This document shows, in pieces, positions 26,401 to 56,272 of a DNA stretch of 64,000 nucleotides. A model generated the notes under the pieces. That model saw only the letters and a list, made by a program, of their open reading frames with translations. It made no database searches and had not been told where the DNA came from. Made by a program: the position numbers and the translations under genes. This DNA is from Malaya genurostris. Its lineage: Eukaryota > Arthropoda > Insecta > Diptera > Culicidae. Position 1 is the first letter of the stretch. Every line of letters begins with the position of its first letter. The DNA is taken from positions 38,169,383-38,233,382 of the forward strand of contig NC_080572.1 in assembly GCF_030247185.1 (NCBI RefSeq), given 5' to 3'.

Positions 26401-26929
26401 GATGGTTTTCAATCAAACTTTCGATTCAAGTGATGTCTATTCCATATTTCTATTAATTTACATGTCGTGTAAATTTAATTATTTCGTTCTGTGTATACCT
26501 TTTTTTTATATAGGGATGCGAATTCAGAATACGGGAACAAAATTCGCATTCAAAAGTGGTTTGCTTGGAAATAATTTCGCGCATCGATTCGAGTAGATAA
26601 AACTATATATTAAAGATATAATTGATGATTGAAACTCTAATTAGTAACAAACAATATCTAATTTTATCTGTTTGTCAAGCCCTTATCATGGTTTCTTCTA
26701 ACAGAAATGACAGTGTTGTATACATTAGGTCAAGATTTTCAAAAGGTTTACGCACTTCAATATGTGCGTCACATCTAAGAAAATCACACGCACAAAACAA
26801 GAATCAGTTACGAACCCCGATTTTCACTCTGTTCGGTTCGTTCATGGAGTGGTCAGCATCAACACCAATAAACTGAACGGTCACAATTAAAAAAAAATAT
26901 TTTCGAGAAATAAATCGCATAAACACAAA
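23451..26929. other. Intergenic, nothing recognised
   Basis: Long AT-rich stretch upstream of the CAP-Gly gene; small tandem cattcatact at 24268-24290. It may hold the unseen promoter and 5' exon of the CAP-Gly gene. Confidence 0.5.
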
Positions 26930-27205
26930 TAAGTTTGTGTAATACTTTTCCTGTGAGACGCCAAGATACTTGACGCCCTCTAGAATAGTGAAAATCTGTA
27001 AACCACTGAACCAAACAACGAAGAACAAGACGACTCATCGAAACCCGTAACCATGGACCGAATCAACACTCACCCGAAGCGCTAAATTTTGTTCTTTCTA
27101 TTCTCTAAGAATTCGAAATGTACATATCGTTTTTTTTTTCTTTCCTCAGGGCTGAATGACCCTTTGTTTAAAGGACGAAAAACTTAAATAAATCAATAAA
27201 TAAAT
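26930..27205 (+). mobile_element. Probable 3' end of a non-LTR retrotransposon
   Basis: A possible ORF end (DRINTHPKR then stop, 27057-27086), a hairpin-prone gggctgaatgaccctttg/aaaggacgaaaaac at 27149-27190, and a tail of taaataaatcaataaataaa repeats. This layout is typical of LINE 3' ends in Diptera. No upstream RT remains, so it would be 5'-truncated. Confidence 0.4.
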
Positions 27206-27619
27206 ACCAACATGGTTTCTATGAAGATGTTTCGAGAACAACTTTGAGATTGTGGACAGTGTTTTATTATAACATGATTTTTTTTTTAAATAGCTACAAT
27301 GAAATTATAAAATCAAAAATTAGGCTATAATCTGGCAAAGGAAGTGGTATTTGAAAAAAAAACTGAGTATCGCATTGGTAGGCAATGTTGATCGGAACCA
27401 TAAGCAGAAACATTTACACCATAACTTCATGTCTCGTTTTGATGTACATCAAATTTATCCTATTTTCCAATCAATAATACGCAGATACTAATCACAATTA
27501 TCTAACAGCATGCTCAATCTCTTCTCTCCCCTAGACCAAACCCGCATCTTCCTCGCAGCAATGAATAACACATCGTTTGCCACCGCCCATTATCACCCTC
27601 TCCAACATCGAGCTGTCCG

Positions 27620-45266
<17,647 letters not shown>

Positions 45267-45949
45267 ATGAACAATCGCAAGCAAAGGTACTGAGCATTAG
45301 TTTTACTGAGTATAACCAGAAGAATACCCCAGATTTGTATAGTACATGTTCAAACAGAAAAACTTGTATAATTAGAAAGGCAAATGAGTGGGCAAAGCAC
45401 TGCGGTTTCAGTCGGCCTCATCGGTCGATGATGATCCTTCAATCAAACGGAGACTTACTTGAATGGTTAACTACCGAAGAAAACGACACAATAAGCATCT
45501 TTTCAGTTGGAAATTCGTCTATATTAGTCACAAAAGAAACAGTGTGCTCTTTATGTGGCCTCAGTTGGTAGGTAAAATTAATGATACTTGAATGGAGTTT
45601 AGGCGGTAGCGTCTCGAGCGATCTAGACAATTCTAGAGATGTAGGAAAATAGGTCAAATTTGGATCCATGAACAAAGACTATCGTCGAAAAGATAAGTAC
45701 ATGACAGAGATCAACAGAATGCTTTCAAAAGTTAAAGTGAATGCCTAGACGAAAGAAAAACACATCAATTTAGAAAATTTCTGTGTTCAGTGTCGAAGTC
45801 ATAGAGGTACTAGTTTTTAGTAATGCAAATATTTGCTGACGATGTCCCCAGAATATATATTACTAATTATCGAGAATACGTCATCTAATCATGAATCTTA
45901 TTTATAACACCATCTTAATGGTTAATTCTTTGAGTCTTGTCACTCCATG

Positions 45950-46878
45950 CCTTATGATAAAAAAAGAACCGGAATTTTCATTTTAAAATTCCCACGCTTG
46001 TCCAATCGGTAAACTTTTATTCTCTCAACGTTGGCAACACTTTTATACACATTCTGTCAAATTTTGACGCATATCGTACGATTAGTTTTTGTTTGGCGTC
46101 TATACAAAGAATTTGAAAAATTTTCGTGTGGCGATTTTTATAATGGATGAAAATTTAGAAAAACGTGCGTGCCTTCGAAGCGCTATTCGGTCGATTGTTG
46201 TGCGGTTTCGACGTCATATTCATAGATCCACACCTCATCACCAGTTATGATGCATTCGATGAATGTGGGGTCACTATCTGCGTTGGAAATCATCTCTTTG
46301 GCCACATCAACACGACGCTGTTTTTGAATGAAATTCAGCTTTTTTGGCACCAGCCGAGAAGCGACGCGTTTCAATCCCAAAACATCAGTTAAAATGTGTT
46401 CGGCTGATCCATAAGAGATGCCCAACAACACAGCAATCTCTCTAATCGGTACAGAACGATTTTGCAACACGATTTGCTTCGCCGATTCAATGTTTTCTTC
46501 AGTGACAGATGTTGTTGGGCGGCCAGGGATCTCATCATGATCCAAGCTTGTACGACCACCTTTGAAGCGTTTATACCACTCGTATGCCTGTGTTTTTTCT
46601 AGACACGATTCACCAAAGGCCTTTTCTAACATTTTCAACGTTTCGGAACACTTAAATCCATTTGCAACACAAAATTTGATGTACGCACGTTGTTCTAAAT
46701 TTTCGCCACACGAAAATTTTTCAACCTCTTTGTCAAACAAAAACTAATCGTACGATATGCGTCAAAATTTGACAGAATGTGTACAAAAGTGTTGCCAACG
46801 TTGAGAGAATAAAAGTTTACCGATTGGACAAGCGCGGGAATTTTAAAATGAAAATTCCGGTTCTTTTTGATCATAAGG
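45950..46878 (-). mobile_element. Palindromic mariner: two 5' ends head to head
   Basis: Left arm 45950-46170 and right arm 46683-46878 are inverted repeats of about 200 bp (ccttatgat ... aaagaaccggaattttcatt ... cgtacgattagtttttgttt ... gaaaaattttcgtgtggcga). The right arm is the natural 5' end and first codons of the transposase. The left arm holds a diverged second copy of that 5' end, including its own start (MDENLEKRA), in place of the expected transposase C terminus and 3' end. TA follows the right end; the left TA is lost. Confidence 0.82.
46183..46740 (-). pseudogene. mariner transposase N-terminal half, truncated at a rearrangement
   Basis: 185 open codons: FDKEVEKFSCGENLEQRAYI, the helix-turn-helix part (AYEWYKRFKGG, GRPTTSVTEENIESAKQIV, IREIAVLLGISYGSAEHIL) and the first catalytic Asp in CIITGDEVWIYEYD. 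The frame ends at AQQSTE followed by TAG where related proteins continue with W; a few bases later the sequence switches to the inverted 5' end. No second or third catalytic residue is present. Unusually few lesions in what remains. Confidence 0.85.
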
Positions 46879-46879
46879 T

Positions 46880-49129
46880 ATAGGAAGAAAACACAAACAA
46901 AAAACCAAAGAAACAGATATTCAATACAAGTACTAGAAATGTATGTTTTTTTATAAAATGGGATATTCGCTTAAGAGTGTTCAACCAAAAACACTACTGA
47001 GGGCTAGCCGGCTCGTGTGAATGTTCCGGTATAAAAAAAATTTATTAAACTAATCATGACGGATAGCCGTTGGTGTTAACGGAGTAGTGCTTAGAACTAC
47101 TTGAGTTTAGGTATTTCGGGATGAAAACGAAACCAATTTTTTTTAAGCATATCTGCATTCGTGGTTGTAAATGAGCTGTAAAAAACCCTTATTTCTTGAA
47201 CTTTACTCTGCTTTAAAGAAAACAGTATCACAACGAAGGCGTCAAATTATGTTTTGTATCGTGATGTCACAAATCAACAAGCATTCATCCTTGACAGTTC
47301 AGCGTTACTGTTTACAAACAAACTTAAAACAAATTCAGGAGCACATTACAAACAATCATCTTTACACATCACAAGTAGCCACTTTTATTTGATAAATCTT
47401 CAAAACAAACCGTATGGAATCATCAACCAATGTTTTTAAGTTCTATTTGAGCGAGATGGGCCGTGAACGGTCTCATCCGTCTGCAAACAGACAAAAAAAA
47501 ACTGTTTACAAACAGTACTGCTGTACTGTCAAAATGTTTTCATCCGATTGAGGTTAGCAGTGACGGTATGAAACCTAATTTCCGAAGTCTGGCTCCAAAT
47601 CGCAACGCTTATTGTGTTACCTTGTCTTCCACTCTTCAAAAATTTGAAAATTTTAAAGTTTGAATAATGTTCATGTTTTACATGTACCGATTATTGTTTA
47701 CATTTCCAATAACACGTATTCAAATTAGAATGAATTTGTATACAAACCACCGTTAGCTGTCGAACGATGTTTATTCAGTGAATTGTGGGAAGTTCGTGTA
47801 GAACTTTATCAACATTTAAATCTGAATTTTCAGCCTTTTTTATGTTAAATTGAGTAAAAGTAGCTGTGAAATTCATTATGTGACATATTATCTCCATCTT
47901 TCGGGTTGGAAATTTACATCGATTATTACGCTCCTTATATGTGCATCTTTCGAGACGTAAATATACATGATTCATTCGTGCTGTTTATCGTTGGATTGAT
48001 GTTGATTCTTCTGAGCCTCTACCACAAAGCGACGGTTAGGATAAAAACCGAATCATGTACTAAATTTATTGGTATTATTTTAGGAAATAAAGTTGAAGTC
48101 AGTCATTTGTTTGGGATCCATACTAATCTTCAAGCAGCTGTTGGATGTTAAAGACATCGGGATATCAAACAAACGCATACTGACTGAATACATAACTTCA
48201 CAGAAAGTTCTTGAACTTTGCATCGTTTTTTATTGGAAATTATACGTCAGTTCTTTTGGATGGTAAATATATAGTAAATAGCTTCGAAGAAATTTACATT
48301 AGATGACGTTACTACTAATAAGTACTGTCGGAAGTCTTCCGACCTATATTTATTCTCGTGTCCGTATAAAAGTCAGTTTCAATTCAATGTAAAAATTAAC
48401 TTCCCTTGGGCTCAAACAAAGTCAACCTTAATAAATTATCGATAATTGCGGAAAGCACTTTTGTTATCAGCAGTGTTGGTGATTGCCAATAATTTGACAG
48501 AAACTACTGGATATACAACATGTTCAATCCGGTAGAAGATGCTACAAGAACTCGTGTCTCTCAATGAATTTTTTCACATTTCTTCGCTTCACTTCATACT
48601 CTGAGTATTTCACGGAGCTTAAAAGAATTTACAGTCTGGTAATGATCGGAGCTGTGTAGAATTTACCAAGAGAGAATCGCAAGTTGACAATTATCACAGA
48701 AAATCGAATCGATGATTCGACTTGATCTGATCAACTATGAAACAACATACTAGGTTGCAATATTTCAAAACCCTTATGTGCAGCATTCACATACATTTTC
48801 ATAGACACAACATATACAAAGGTTATATGCACCTAGTTAGAATAAGCGGCAATAGTAAAATGATTCTATCGCAATTATAAACTGCCCATATAAATTCGGA
48901 CCGCGAAATAGAATAAGTGACCGTTTGTTGCTTCCGAGAGAATCCTCCACAGCAGCGTGCTAACCTATGATTCTCAGACAGGTTATCGAGAGAAATTCGC
49001 TCCGGCACTGGTGTTTTCTGTTGCTGCGATAATATCCGTCTCTCTTATATGGCATCCGTCTCTCTTTGATGGCACTGATTGAATCGTGTGAAGAGTTGCT
49101 AGAGAGCGTTCTTTGATACTATAAAATCC
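46880..49129. other. No gene recognised
   Basis: Apart from the SINE-2 tail at 47880 nothing matches known families. Weakly repetitive ctgtttacaaacagtactgc near 47500. Confidence 0.5.
47880..47985 (+). mobile_element. SINE family 2 tail fragment
   Basis: ttacgctccttatatgtgca, tttcgagacgtaaatataca and tgattcattcgtgctgt align with the family-2 tail at 42390-42450. No tRNA head is present, so this is a truncated or decayed copy. Confidence 0.45.
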
Positions 49130-49215
49130 ATCCTTGGTTATCAGTGTTCTACCACACCCACCGTATTCACCAGACATTGCTCCTCCCAACTTTCCACCAA
49201 ATCTATTGCAAAAAC
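49130..49215 (+). pseudogene. mariner/Tc1 transposase fragment
   Basis: Reads VLPHPPYSPDIAPPNFP on the plus strand at about 49145-49195, the conserved block containing the third-Asp region of mariner transposases; the residue after AP is Pro, not Ser-Asp. No terminal repeats found nearby. Confidence 0.6.
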
Positions 49216-49627
49216 ATGCCACCATCATTTTTGAATTCGTAAAGTATATTAATCAATGTCTACTATCATTTATTTACTTTACACGTTATTTAAAAAAAAA
49301 CTAGAGCTATTTCCGATAGAATCTAAATGTTAAACATTTCGGTTTTTATAAAGATGGTCTTATAATTCAAATAATCTGCATTAAAATGTTCCGAATTTTA
49401 TAATTAAAATCTTTCGTTTAAATCAAAACATTTGGAAATTGAATAAATAATGTTAGAATGAAAATTGTAGTCAAAGGTCCTATAATGCATCGTTTTGTGT
49501 GAACTTTTTTGTATCACATGTTTTCAGAAATATGATATTAAAATAATGTTGAAATAGACAAACAAAATCACAGGCGATGTTCTAACATGTACTAACACGT
49601 ATTTAAATAAATATACTACATACCACA

Positions 49628-49760
49628 TCGGTCAAAAAGTTCCCGGTCTGAAAACCCATACTTTTTTCTCCCAATTTCGAATTAGTTCATCAAAGTATTC
49701 TCCTTAGAGAGCGATACCATTGCTCCAACGATTTCTCATTTAAAAAATCATCTTTTTGGT
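49628..49760 (-). pseudogene. Possible mariner end and transposase C-terminal relic
   Basis: ggtcaaaaagttcccggtct at about 49631 resembles a mariner terminal repeat, and the minus strand reads LNEKSLEQWYRSLRRI and KKYGF just inside. Identification rests on these short resemblances only. Confidence 0.35.
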
Positions 49761-49904
49761 ATGCTTATAAAGATTTATCCCGCAACTTTTCCAATTTTCG
49801 ATTTTCCATAAGATAAAATGAACTTCTGAGACCAACTATGAAATATTTTGGATGACCACGTTGAAATTTATCATACACACTCAAAACCGATTCTCGGGCT
49901 CGGC

Positions 49905-50340
49905 ATAATGAAGTACGAAATTGGATCGGCAACACGAACTGTTATTGATTGTTCAATAATCCATATCCGAAATCAACTATTCATTCAATAATAACACTTA
50001 AAACTTTTTTGAGATACCCGAAAAGCACGGGAAATCAATATTCAACAATCGAATACGATTTATTTCGGATACTTTACTTACTATTCCCGGGTATCTGAGA
50101 AATAGTATTGTCTGAACTCACACAAGATTTAGCAGGATTAGAAAAGAATAGCAGAGATTGTGTGAGATTAGCAACTATAAGCAAGTTTAGAAGAGTTTAG
50201 CAGGGATTAAAAAAGTTTAAGATAGATGCATGGGACTAAAAAAGTTTTCGAGGGATTATGCAGGATTCGTAAGTTTAGAAAAGTTTAACAGGAATTAAGA
50301 GTGGGATTAGGTGAGATGATTTCGGATTAGATGAGTTTAT
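49905..50340. repeat. Inverted motif then degenerate gattag-type short repeats
   Basis: gagatacccgaaaagcacgg (50010) is opposed by cccgggtatctga (50085). From 50120 to 50335 the sequence is a run of loosely related ggattagaaaagtttagcag units. Confidence 0.5.
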
Positions 50341-51037
50341 TTGTCTGAATAATTTGCCTCTTGTAAAGGTCATTTTCATTTGCTGTTTTGAAGTCTGAAG
50401 TGGTTTAGAAACAGGGCAGCCACGAAGGGACTCATCGTTAAAATTTTATCTGGCGGAAAAAGCGATAAAATGAAGAGTACACTTCGAGTGTAACAATAAC
50501 AAGATTAAAATTTCACTACTTCTCTCGATGATTTACTGAGATTTTGCAAGATTATTTTTGCATTCAGTGAAGAATTTAAGAGCGTTCATGCTGGAAGACT
50601 CGAAAACAAAACTTCTGAATATTGTCAGTTTGGTTTAAACAAAACTTAGACATTTTGATTTTCAAAAACTAATTGAAATTTATATTGTTTCTGTGTCGTT
50701 CTATCGAAATGAAGTATGTCTTTCCCCAAATAAAATTGCTGTCGGACGAGGGATGCATCCGAGGTGGTCACCCTATTTAACGATATTATGTACTGTATTA
50801 TATTGCAACGTAATCTTCTAGAGTCTCAGTTTACTTATGATTACTTCCACTAGAAAAACTATTTACAACCATAAGAAGAGAAACGACAACATCCACGACA
50901 CGTTTCAATCCTCGAGAGGCAAATCTATTCGGTCGTAATCGCTTGTTCAGAGGCACGATAAAATTATGAACTGAGTAATATCGTTCAGCTGGTTCACCGA
51001 TAATCCGGCACTAAACATTGAAGATGTGTTGCTATGA

Positions 51038-51517
51038 CCCACTTAGAAAAAAACGTTCAACGGTGGTCCTTCATTGGTCCAATACGTTGGATCATTGGTC
51101 CAATGAAAGTCCAATCAATCGTTCAACGGGAGGCCAACACGGGACCTTCGTTTGCCGATTTTGAAACAGACCGTTGAACCGAATGCCATTTTTTTCGTTC
51201 AACAAACCCGGCAGACAGAGGTCCATTGTTGAGCCATTTTTAACATGAGGAGTTGGAACCACGTTGGACTAGTTTTACTGCAGAGTTTCTGAAGTTTTCT
51301 CCTCTTATTTGTTTAAACTAACAATACATACCTGCACAATACTTCTACTTCACGTAGAATAACAACAAATTATCTTTCTATGTAAAGGTAACACTTAATT
51401 TTCACACTATTTTTGCAAGAGAAAAAACAACAACAAACCGTTCCAGCAAATTGAACGAATATTTCGTGCAATATGTCGTTCAACAAACCAACAAAATTGA
51501 ACGGCCTGCTGAGAGGG
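51038..51517. mobile_element. ~480-bp MITE with CCC...GGG ends, copy 1
   Basis: Starts cccacttagaaaaaaacgtt and ends ctgctgagaggg, flanked by GA (51036-51037, 51518-51519). It is nearly identical to the complement of 51728-52214. Terminal repeats are short and imperfect (CCC..CT....CGTTCAA). Several internal short palindromes such as ggtccaatacgttggatc. No coding capacity. Confidence 0.8.
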
Positions 51518-51673
51518 GAACTATCGTTGCAACAATTGACAACCCAGTAAATTCGAGCATCGGACGGGCCGTGCATGAAAGCTGATGAAAGCGTTTCGAA
51601 CAAGATTGTCGTTTACATTGTGTATTGCTAATGCAAAAGCGTGAATAGATACCAAAGCAAGGAGCACACACCT

Positions 51674-52310
51674 CTAGGGACGGGTATAGCGTGATTGGTT
51701 AATCGGTGCCTTTCATGCAGCCCACCACCCTCTCAGCAGGCCGTTCAATTTTGTTGATTTTTTAGCGCTTATTGAACGACATATTGCACGAAATATTCGT
51801 TCAATTTGCTGGAACGGTTTGTTGTTTTTTCTCTTGCAAAAATAGTGTGAAAATTAAGTGTTACCTTTACATAGAAAGATAATTTGTTGTTATTCTACGT
51901 GAAGTAGAAGTATTGTGCAGGTATGTATTGTTAGTTTAAACAAATAAGAGGAGAAAACTTCAGAAACTCTGCAGTAAAACTAGTCCAACGTGGTTCCAAC
52001 TCCTCATGTTAAAAATGGCTCAACAATGGACCTCTGTCTGCCGGGTTTGTTGAACGAAAAAAATGGCATTCGGTTCAACGGTCTGTTTCAAAATCGGCAA
52101 ACGAAGGTCCCGTGTTGGCCTCCCGTTGAACGATTGATTGGACTTTCATTGGACCAATGATCCAACGTATTGGACCAATGAAGGACAACCGTTGAACGTT
52201 TTATTCCAAGTGGGCAGGGATTGATTCCCAACCCCGAACATTGGGTCAGAGTTTATCTGACCTAAAGAGGCGAATGATCTTAAGGTTAAAATGTCTACAG
52301 CCGAGACAAA
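51674..52310 (+). mobile_element. tRNA-derived SINE (family 1) split by a 487-bp MITE
   Basis: The 5' half (gggacgggtatagcgtgatt ... catgcagccc) is at 51674-51727. It resumes at about 52215 with attgattcccaaccccgaac and the body gaggcgaatgatcttaaggt to about 52310. The B box is lost at the junction. The intervening MITE is annotated separately. Confidence 0.8.
51728..52214. mobile_element. ~480-bp MITE with CCC...GGG ends, copy 2 (inverted)
   Basis: Inverse orientation of copy 1, 211 bp away, flanked by CA (51726-51727, 52215-52216). It breaks a family-1 SINE, which gives independent evidence of its boundaries. Together with copy 1 it makes a 1.2-kb inverted-repeat structure. Confidence 0.82.
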
Positions 52311-52515
52311 AAAAAATGCCGGATGCTCTTTATCACACTATCGGGGGGACGTCGGCTCGATAATGCTTTGATTTGGTATTTTTCTTCACTCTTTTCCGCT
52401 AGCGATACATATTGTAAATATATGCAAAGCTTTTAGGTTGACGCGGCTGACAGAAATGGTGAAGAATTGCCCGATGACGGCCCGAGCGCTGACCACGATC
52501 AATCGGACCGATGCG

Positions 52516-54000
52516 GCTCGAAAGAACTCACTGGGAAGAATTTCAATCAGTTCCGGCCTATGGGAACCTGGGGTGAAAATCGCCAGAAAATTATATTTAC
52601 CCAAAAAGATATATACTATTCGAAAGCTATAACCTTCAGCTAAAAACTCATATAGCTTGAGAAACATATCCCATTTTATACGGGCGCAATCTTGCTTCAA
52701 GTGCTAACCTCGAAAATATAAAATCTAAAGTATCAAAATGATTGGGGCGAAAATGGTCAGTCACATCTCGACGCAGGAAACAATCAGACATGTCCAAATA
52801 TTGTGTGAAATTTTAATGTTTCTTACATGAAAAATTTTATTTCATCATAAAATTACTGATTTTATTAGGGCAACATGAATCTGAAATTTTATACGAAAAT
52901 CTATGGATCTCATGACAGAATTTTAACTATTAACAGAGAGAATACTGCATGTTTTATCACGAATCAAAACTCTCGACGATATTTTTACTCGCTTTGGCGC
53001 AGAGGAATTGTTCAACTGAAACTGTAAACCTACAATTTTGGCTACAGCACTTTTTGTCCCTCCAAAAATTTATTGGAGTGGCCATGCCCTCCCAATATTT
53101 TGGCAACTGGAATAAATATTTGAAAATTTGCTAGAAATATCTTATGATATAACACTTTTTCCTGTTATCCCCCTTAGTTCGTCTCCGTAATCGTTCATAT
53201 TTCTCAACTAAGTTACTATAATTTTTAAACAAATTTACTACAATGTGAAATGCGCTATACTTTACCACATTCGAATATTGCTTATTACTGGAATAGTAAG
53301 GAAAATGTTTGTGATCGTGTCAAAACATTCGGAAGAGAAACTAAACCTGCTTACTTTGTTGCTTTTTGTTTGCTCTAACCTCTCCGCTCCCTTTATAAAA
53401 ATGTTTTATATATTGCAAAGTTTGACGGGGTAATAGCAATTGGAAGAGCAATTCCACAGAAAAGGTGTTAGGTAGAAGTTCTATCTCTAGAAGAAACATT
53501 TTTGCCAATTTTCTTTTTGACTATCACATTCATTCATCTTTTACCTTTTATCTAGCAAATTATAACTGAATTTTGAGCGACTTGATGTAATGATGAAATA
53601 TAGGAAATAAATCGATCAAGAATCGATTGTTCGAGGGAAGCAGTAGAGACCATCGTTCCAAAATTACTACACTAAATCCCAAGATACCAAACGCCTTCGG
53701 TTTTACTGAAAAAAATATGTTTGCATATAAGCTTACGCCTAGAAGTAACAAACATATGAGAATAATTGTTATAAATATTGATGTGAATACTAACGAATGC
53801 AAAGTGTTATGCCTATATCCATATTCGTGAAGGAACAAAACCTTGTATGTGAAATTCACACCGTGAATGTACTTATACTACATAGATTGAGAAAAGTGTT
53901 ATGAGCTGCGAAACAACACAGCTAATGTGAAAATAAAAACTATATTGACTAACTGGAAATAGATTGAATAAAACAATCCGATATAACAAGAATAGTTGCC
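52516..54000. other. AT-rich, nothing recognised
   Basis: Frames up to 99 codons without motifs. The right part may be beyond the carrier's 3' UTR. Confidence 0.5.
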
Positions 54001-54726
54001 ATTTTATTCCATAACTTCCTTGTATACATTTGATTCTATACTTTATAAAAAACTGTTCTCCCGATGATAATCCTCCCCATTAGCTATCTAGCCTGTCATG
54101 CTGATTCGCGCTTAAGCTGACCGTAGAATTATTTTGTTTTAGTGTCTTCTAATTGATTACCTTATCCAATAAAACAGATAAAGATCGAAGATCTAATTTT
54201 GTTTCCCGCTAGTGCCCGCTAAAGCAATATGAAAACCAATTTAAGTACCTTTTTTGCTACATTCAAATTGCACCTACACCATTGTCTGCTAATACTTAAA
54301 GAAATAGAATTTCCATTTTACACAGCTTTACTACGTTCACGATGAAAGAAATACAATAAAATAAATACAATGTTGGATAGAAACTAAAACCAATATTGAA
54401 TACAAACATATTCTGTTTTATTTATACTTTCAAAAACTATGCCAATAATTTTCTTTTTCAATTTCAACATAAACCGCTAATATCTGACTTTATTTACGGG
54501 ACTTACAATCGAGTCCAGGTGCACTGCGTACAGCTGGATTATCCGATGACCTAGAGGTGTCATTGTTCGTCTTAGTTAACAAACTAAATCTAATCTATGC
54601 ATAATCTTATTGGCTCAGAAATGCCCTTCTTCCGTTACAAACGTATGGAAATTACAATAATCTATAAATCTCGTTCTTCACAATCACGCACTTTCATACG
54701 CACAACATCCTTCCGGGAGCCGTAAC

Positions 54727-54901
54727 TCAAACCTTCATCCCCGTATCCAGGTTTAGCGTTTGTTTCATCAATTCGTAGGTACTGAAGGAGACGGCCACCA
54801 TCGGGATAGCGCGAAGATAATTGATCGACATGCCCCGGTACAGGCCCTTGATGATTCCGTTCTCCTTGTAGATGATGGCCAAGGTGCGAAACATGCCCAT
54901 G
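54727..54901 (-). CDS. Mitochondrial carrier (SLC25 family), last coding exon
   Basis: On the minus strand an acceptor TCCTCTTCTAG is followed by one base completing a codon, then 57 codons and TGA (54729-54727). The translation includes GIIKGLYRGMSINYLRAIP and VAVSFSTYELMKQTLNL, the final matrix helix and sixth transmembrane segment of an SLC25 carrier (G-LYRG-x-x-x-N then P-x-x-x-x-F-x-TYE-x-x-K). The ending is closest, from memory, to the SLC25A16/A42 (coenzyme A carrier) group; the substrate is not proven. The other five transmembrane segments must lie in exons at higher coordinates; none was found up to 64000. Candidate TTTATT (minus-strand AATAAA) sites lie at 54489, 54416 and 54003. 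Confidence 0.85.
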
Positions 54902-54905
54902 CTAG

Positions 54906-55599
54906 AAGAGGAAAAAACATCAAATGAATATCGAACGTAGTAAGGAATAGACGTAAAAATCTTGCATCTGTTGCAAAGATAAAAAAAAATATTTGGAAAT
55001 AAATTGTATCAGAAGATTCAGAAGTCACCGAAAGAGCCAACGAATACACTTTACGATTAGTTCAGTCGCATAATAAATTCGGCGAAATGCTTGGTTTTCA
55101 GCAAATTAACACTGAAATTAACCTTTCGGCGAGATCTCATTCAGCAAAACAACTTTCGGATAGATGGCCCGAATAATCCCATACGAAATCAAAGGTCGAT
55201 TTGCATCATCAGTTTACCTTTTTAACTCTAGCCTTACTTTCGAGAAGGTCCTAAGCAGAAATTCTTCGAAAGTTTTCTTATTATATATCATAACCGGTTT
55301 GCTCTACTGATTTGTTGTCTACGACAATGTTTTAGGTAGTTATTGGGACTATATAGAGAAAGTATACACTGTGAAAAAAAAGCTGTGTTATCATTTTGTT
55401 CTGAAAATACAACCGAAAGTCGAAAATTTCATACGAATTTTTTTTGCTTCGTTTTGATTTAAGCAAGAATAGAAGAAAACCAGCTTTACTCCCGACTATG
55501 ATGAAGAAATAAATTATGGTAGTCGCATCTTCCAATGTGTGAGTACAACTGTCATTTTTGTTTCGAAGATGTGAACAAGAAAAAACGTAAACATCTGCC
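54906..55599 (-). other. Carrier gene intron, nothing recognised
   Basis: Starts at the acceptor of the last carrier exon. No further carrier exon seen here or to 64000. Confidence 0.6.
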
Positions 55600-55982
55600 G
55601 GCGTAGTTCCAACCCGTCGAATCACGCCCTTTGTCGAGCCGTATCAGTCCGATCATCGGCCCGATTGAGCACGACATCGCCCCGATCGTACACTCAAATA
55701 AAAATTCACGTTCGATTCACTTGAAAAAATCACGTAAAATGGTTTCAAATGTCAATTTGAATATTTTACTTGACGAAAATGTATGTTAAACGAACATCCC
55801 CTAAAATGAATAGAGTCATCACATAAGGTTTACGTGAATTGTCCAAACGTCAAACAATCTACGTGAATTTCTGGTGTAACACTTGATTTGGAAAATGGAG
55901 AATGGAAAGTGGCCCTCAAAGTATAAGTAGTGTAAATGTTTGCGAGAATTGATTTTTAATTACAATTGTTTACTACATCGTC

Positions 55983-56256
55983 CGGACCATTCCAGTATGA
56001 AAGTTTCCATGTGTTCGACTGGCCCGAGTGCCTGCGTGAGTCCGGAAGTGTGCCCGCTCCTACCAAATGCTTCAAACAGGCGGTTGGTCCACCAAAAAAC
56101 GAGTTCAAAATCGGTATGAAGCTAGAGACACTGGACCCATGTAATGCGTCCTCAACCTGCATCGATAGTGTTGTGGAAGTTCTCGGATCTCGACTTCGGC
56201 TTTGATTGGATGCCAGGGACAAAAAACGGTATCTGGAGGCTTGTCCATTCGAGATC
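55983..56256 (+). pseudogene. Captured MBT-domain exon fragment (Scm-like)
   Basis: An open reading from about 55966 gives FQYESFHVFDWPECLRESGS, VPAPTKCFKQAVGPPKNEFK and IGMKLETLDPCNASSTCI, then VVEVLGSRLRL before a TGA; beyond it, base-level similarity continues through D-F-W-R-L-V-D-S-like codons to 56256. W-x-x-Y/C-L-x-E, FK-Q, PP-N-F-G-KLE-LDP-N and STCI are hallmarks of an MBT repeat, the methyl-lysine-binding fold of Scm, L(3)mbt and Sfmbt. The resemblance is best, from memory, to Scm. A nonsense codon and small indels make it non-functional. Confidence 0.78.
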
Positions 56257-56272
56257 ACACGACGTTATTAGT

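Larger units (their letters stand above)
51518..52515 (+). repeat. Repeat P, copy 1 (host of SINE and MITE)
   Basis: Outside the MITE, caagattgtcgtttacattg, the SINE, ccggatgctctttatcacac, gcttttaggttgacgcggct and gcccgatgacggcccgagcg match the order of segments in 56910-58560. Confidence 0.65.

Noticed and set aside
51038..52214. Single fold-back transposon
   Set aside because: Each arm has its own terminal sequences and flanking dinucleotides and one arm alone splits a SINE, so two insertions are the simpler reading.
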